Assembly: GCA_021018995.1 (NCBI GenBank)
Contig: CM037587.1
Location: forward strand, 67,289,604 to 67,353,603
Length of the DNA: 64,000 bases
Source: Chloranthus sessilifolius
Lineage: Eukaryota; Streptophyta; Magnoliopsida; Chloranthales; Chloranthaceae
Direction: 5' to 3'
Shown here piece by piece: positions 62,295 to 64,000 of this stretch. Below the pieces are notes generated by a model. It saw nothing but the letters and a program-made list of their open reading frames with translations. It was not told the origin of the DNA and searched no databases. Numbering within the stretch: the stretch's first letter is position 1; each line of letters opens with the position of its first letter. The position numbers and the translations under genes were made by a program.

Positions 62295-63391
62295 TGTCAC
62301 GACCCAGAATTCTTACCCGATCTCGAGGGCCTGGAATTTTGTGTTATGACACCACACGCTTGTTAAGGCGATCAACAGACATACACATAACTCATAAATT
62401 GACTTAGCATATGCATCGAGACATTTAAAATACTGCCTTTAATTATGATAAAGGCTACTAAATAATCACGAAAAATGTAGATGATATTAATAAAGTAATT
62501 AATCCTAACCACGCATCAAGGACATAAAGTAAAACAAGTTGTACATAGGATAAAATGACCTCAAATATAAACTCACAAGTTGAATCAAAAGGACTAAAAA
62601 TATGTCTCTTGAAAGAAAGAAAATAAAATTAGAGCTAAAGCGGTGTTTATTGCTCATAAAAGACTGTCGGATCTACGTATGCTCTCATCCGGGTGGTAGC
62701 CAATGTCCTCGTCTATGTAAGTCGCCTCCGGTACAGGTGCTTCCGCGTCATCATAAGCAGGATGGTCGGAGTCTTTACCTGAAACTGTTAGATTTGGGAG
62801 AGGGATGAGTTTACTCAGTCACGTAAACTCAGTGGGTTATACAATCGATCTACCATAACTTACCTAGATTATCGGGTATACAATCGCTCGAGTTACAGTG
62901 AATTTTGAAATAAACGAAGCAACTTGTAACATTATAATAATATCCATGATTCTCGTAACATTTCATAACAAAACTGAAAGCGCATAACATAAAATGGAAT
63001 GTGCATGATGCTTCTATTTCTTATTTATTTTCCTATCTGTCTCATCAACTTATCATACGTGACATATCAGAAGTCTTATTATTACTCCATACGCTTACAC
63101 AACGTACTTTATATTTTACTTATCTTAATTAAATGACCTGTGTCAGGGCTGCTGCTCGAGCCTATCATGCGAGGTTCACGTGTATATAACTACCTAACCT
63201 TCATATCATAATATAAACTATCATCTAGCTAGATAAGGTTGTCGGCATAGTAATAATAATATTCTCTTAGTTTGAGACAAAGCTAACATATTATCCTTAT
63301 GACCCGTCTCGGCTGAAGACATTGGATACTTATGGTGATTTATAAGGTATGACACGTGTAAAACTTAATTCATGTTCAATTAGCCTTCACA
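62295..63391 (+). mobile_element. Probable LTR fragment (TGTCACGACCC type)
   Basis: Starts TGTCACGACCCAGAATT, a beginning I associate with plant Ty3/gypsy LTRs, and has no ORF. No partner LTR or end is visible; the CACTA at 63392 may cut it. Confidence 0.4.
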
Positions 63392-64000
63392 CACTACGTG
63401 AAAATCGACAAAAAACAACGGCCCAAAACCGTTGTAAATGTCATAAACAACGGTCATGAGCCGTTGTAACGGCCGTTGTTTATAGAGCAGTGGTTTTCAT
63501 AAACCACGGCCCAAAACCATTGTTTATTTATAAAATAAACAACGGCCCATATCTGTAATAAATAATGGCCCATATCTGTTGCCAATTAACAACGGTTTTG
63601 AGCCGTTGTTTAAATGAAAAAAGAATGGTTGTTATTTTTTCAGAGACCACGGTCTAAATCAGTGGTATGTGTAAATAACGCTAATGAACTGTTGTAAAAA
63701 ATAACGGTTATGGACCGTTGTTTTTTATTTTTTATTTTTTTTAAAAAAATACACAGCTTTCATTTTTTTACTATTATTGGAGTCAATCTACCTGTTACAA
63801 ATATTATAGCAACCACAGAGATCTCTACGAGGAAAAAAATTCATACTCCATTCAACAAAATGAAAAAATAATAAGCCAAAGATAATTTTATTCTACAATA
63901 TCGTATTAATACATTCAATACCATCTCATTAGAATATTCAAAGATATTATATTAATATATTTAATAACATCCTATAAACACATTTAACAACGCTCTATTC
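63392..64000 (+). mobile_element. CACTA left terminus, runs off window
   Basis: Begins CACTACGTGAAAATCGAC, then a dense array of aacaacgg/ccgttgtt units (63410-63720), then sequence that is the inverse of 13148-13400. The preceding bases ACA could be the three-base target duplication. It is the same family as the terminus at 13863 in opposite orientation. Confidence 0.85.

Overview
This window reads as nuclear DNA of a flowering plant, from a transposon-dense intergenic block. The evidence is plant LTR-retrotransposon lineages (Ty3/gypsy Tat and Tekay-like chromovirus), CACTA transposons with a TNP2-type transposase, tRNA-derived SINE-like repeats, and intron-containing fragments of plant genes such as ROP GTPase, a TDY-type MAP kinase, SIZ1, THIC and HAK/KUP. 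I see no intact host gene, no tRNA or rRNA gene and no CRISPR array. I could not narrow the species.

Layout. 1-1442: end of a family-A LTR, minus orientation. 1443-13863: a mosaic ending at a degenerate CACTA terminus, holding fragments of a P450 (-), SIN3 (-), THIC (+) and a MAPK (+), a solo family-A LTR (6325-7914) and SINE-like units. 13864-15887: 3' part of a chromovirus with an accessory ORF. 15888-about 18800: family-A LTR plus adjoining internal sequence, minus orientation. 18830-24400: remains of a CACTA element with a broken TNP2 gene, ROP (+) and SIZ1 (-) fragments and its right terminus at 24400. 24401-27111: second CACTA remnant with RPB2 and HMGB fragments. 27112-30746: VAC14, BAHD acyltransferase, RAD16-like helicase and HAK/KUP fragments. 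30747-47653: a 16.9 kb Tat-lineage retrotransposon with both LTRs, inserted just after the HAK fragment. 47842-60760: a 12.9 kb Tekay-like chromovirus in minus orientation, flanked by a perfect TGATG duplication. 61147-61786: right end of another CACTA related to the one ending at 27111. 62295-63391: LTR-like sequence. 63392-64000: left end of a further CACTA.

How the parts work together. At least twelve host genes have left fragments within about 28 kb. Several keep exon borders and introns, so capture was at DNA level, which fits Pack-CACTA behaviour. The most unusual element is the chromovirus. Downstream of its chromodomain integrase it carries a sense accessory ORF preceded by a TATA box and an array of the 12-bp palindrome TCGATTAATCGA. 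The same palindrome is arrayed in both LTRs. A related accessory ORF sits in the same position in the second chromovirus fragment at 14 kb. The unrelated Tat family also carries an array of a different palindrome upstream of its LTR TATA box. The Tat element is inactive: RT, protease, integrase zinc-finger and integrase catalytic residues are changed, and seven in-frame stops interrupt it.
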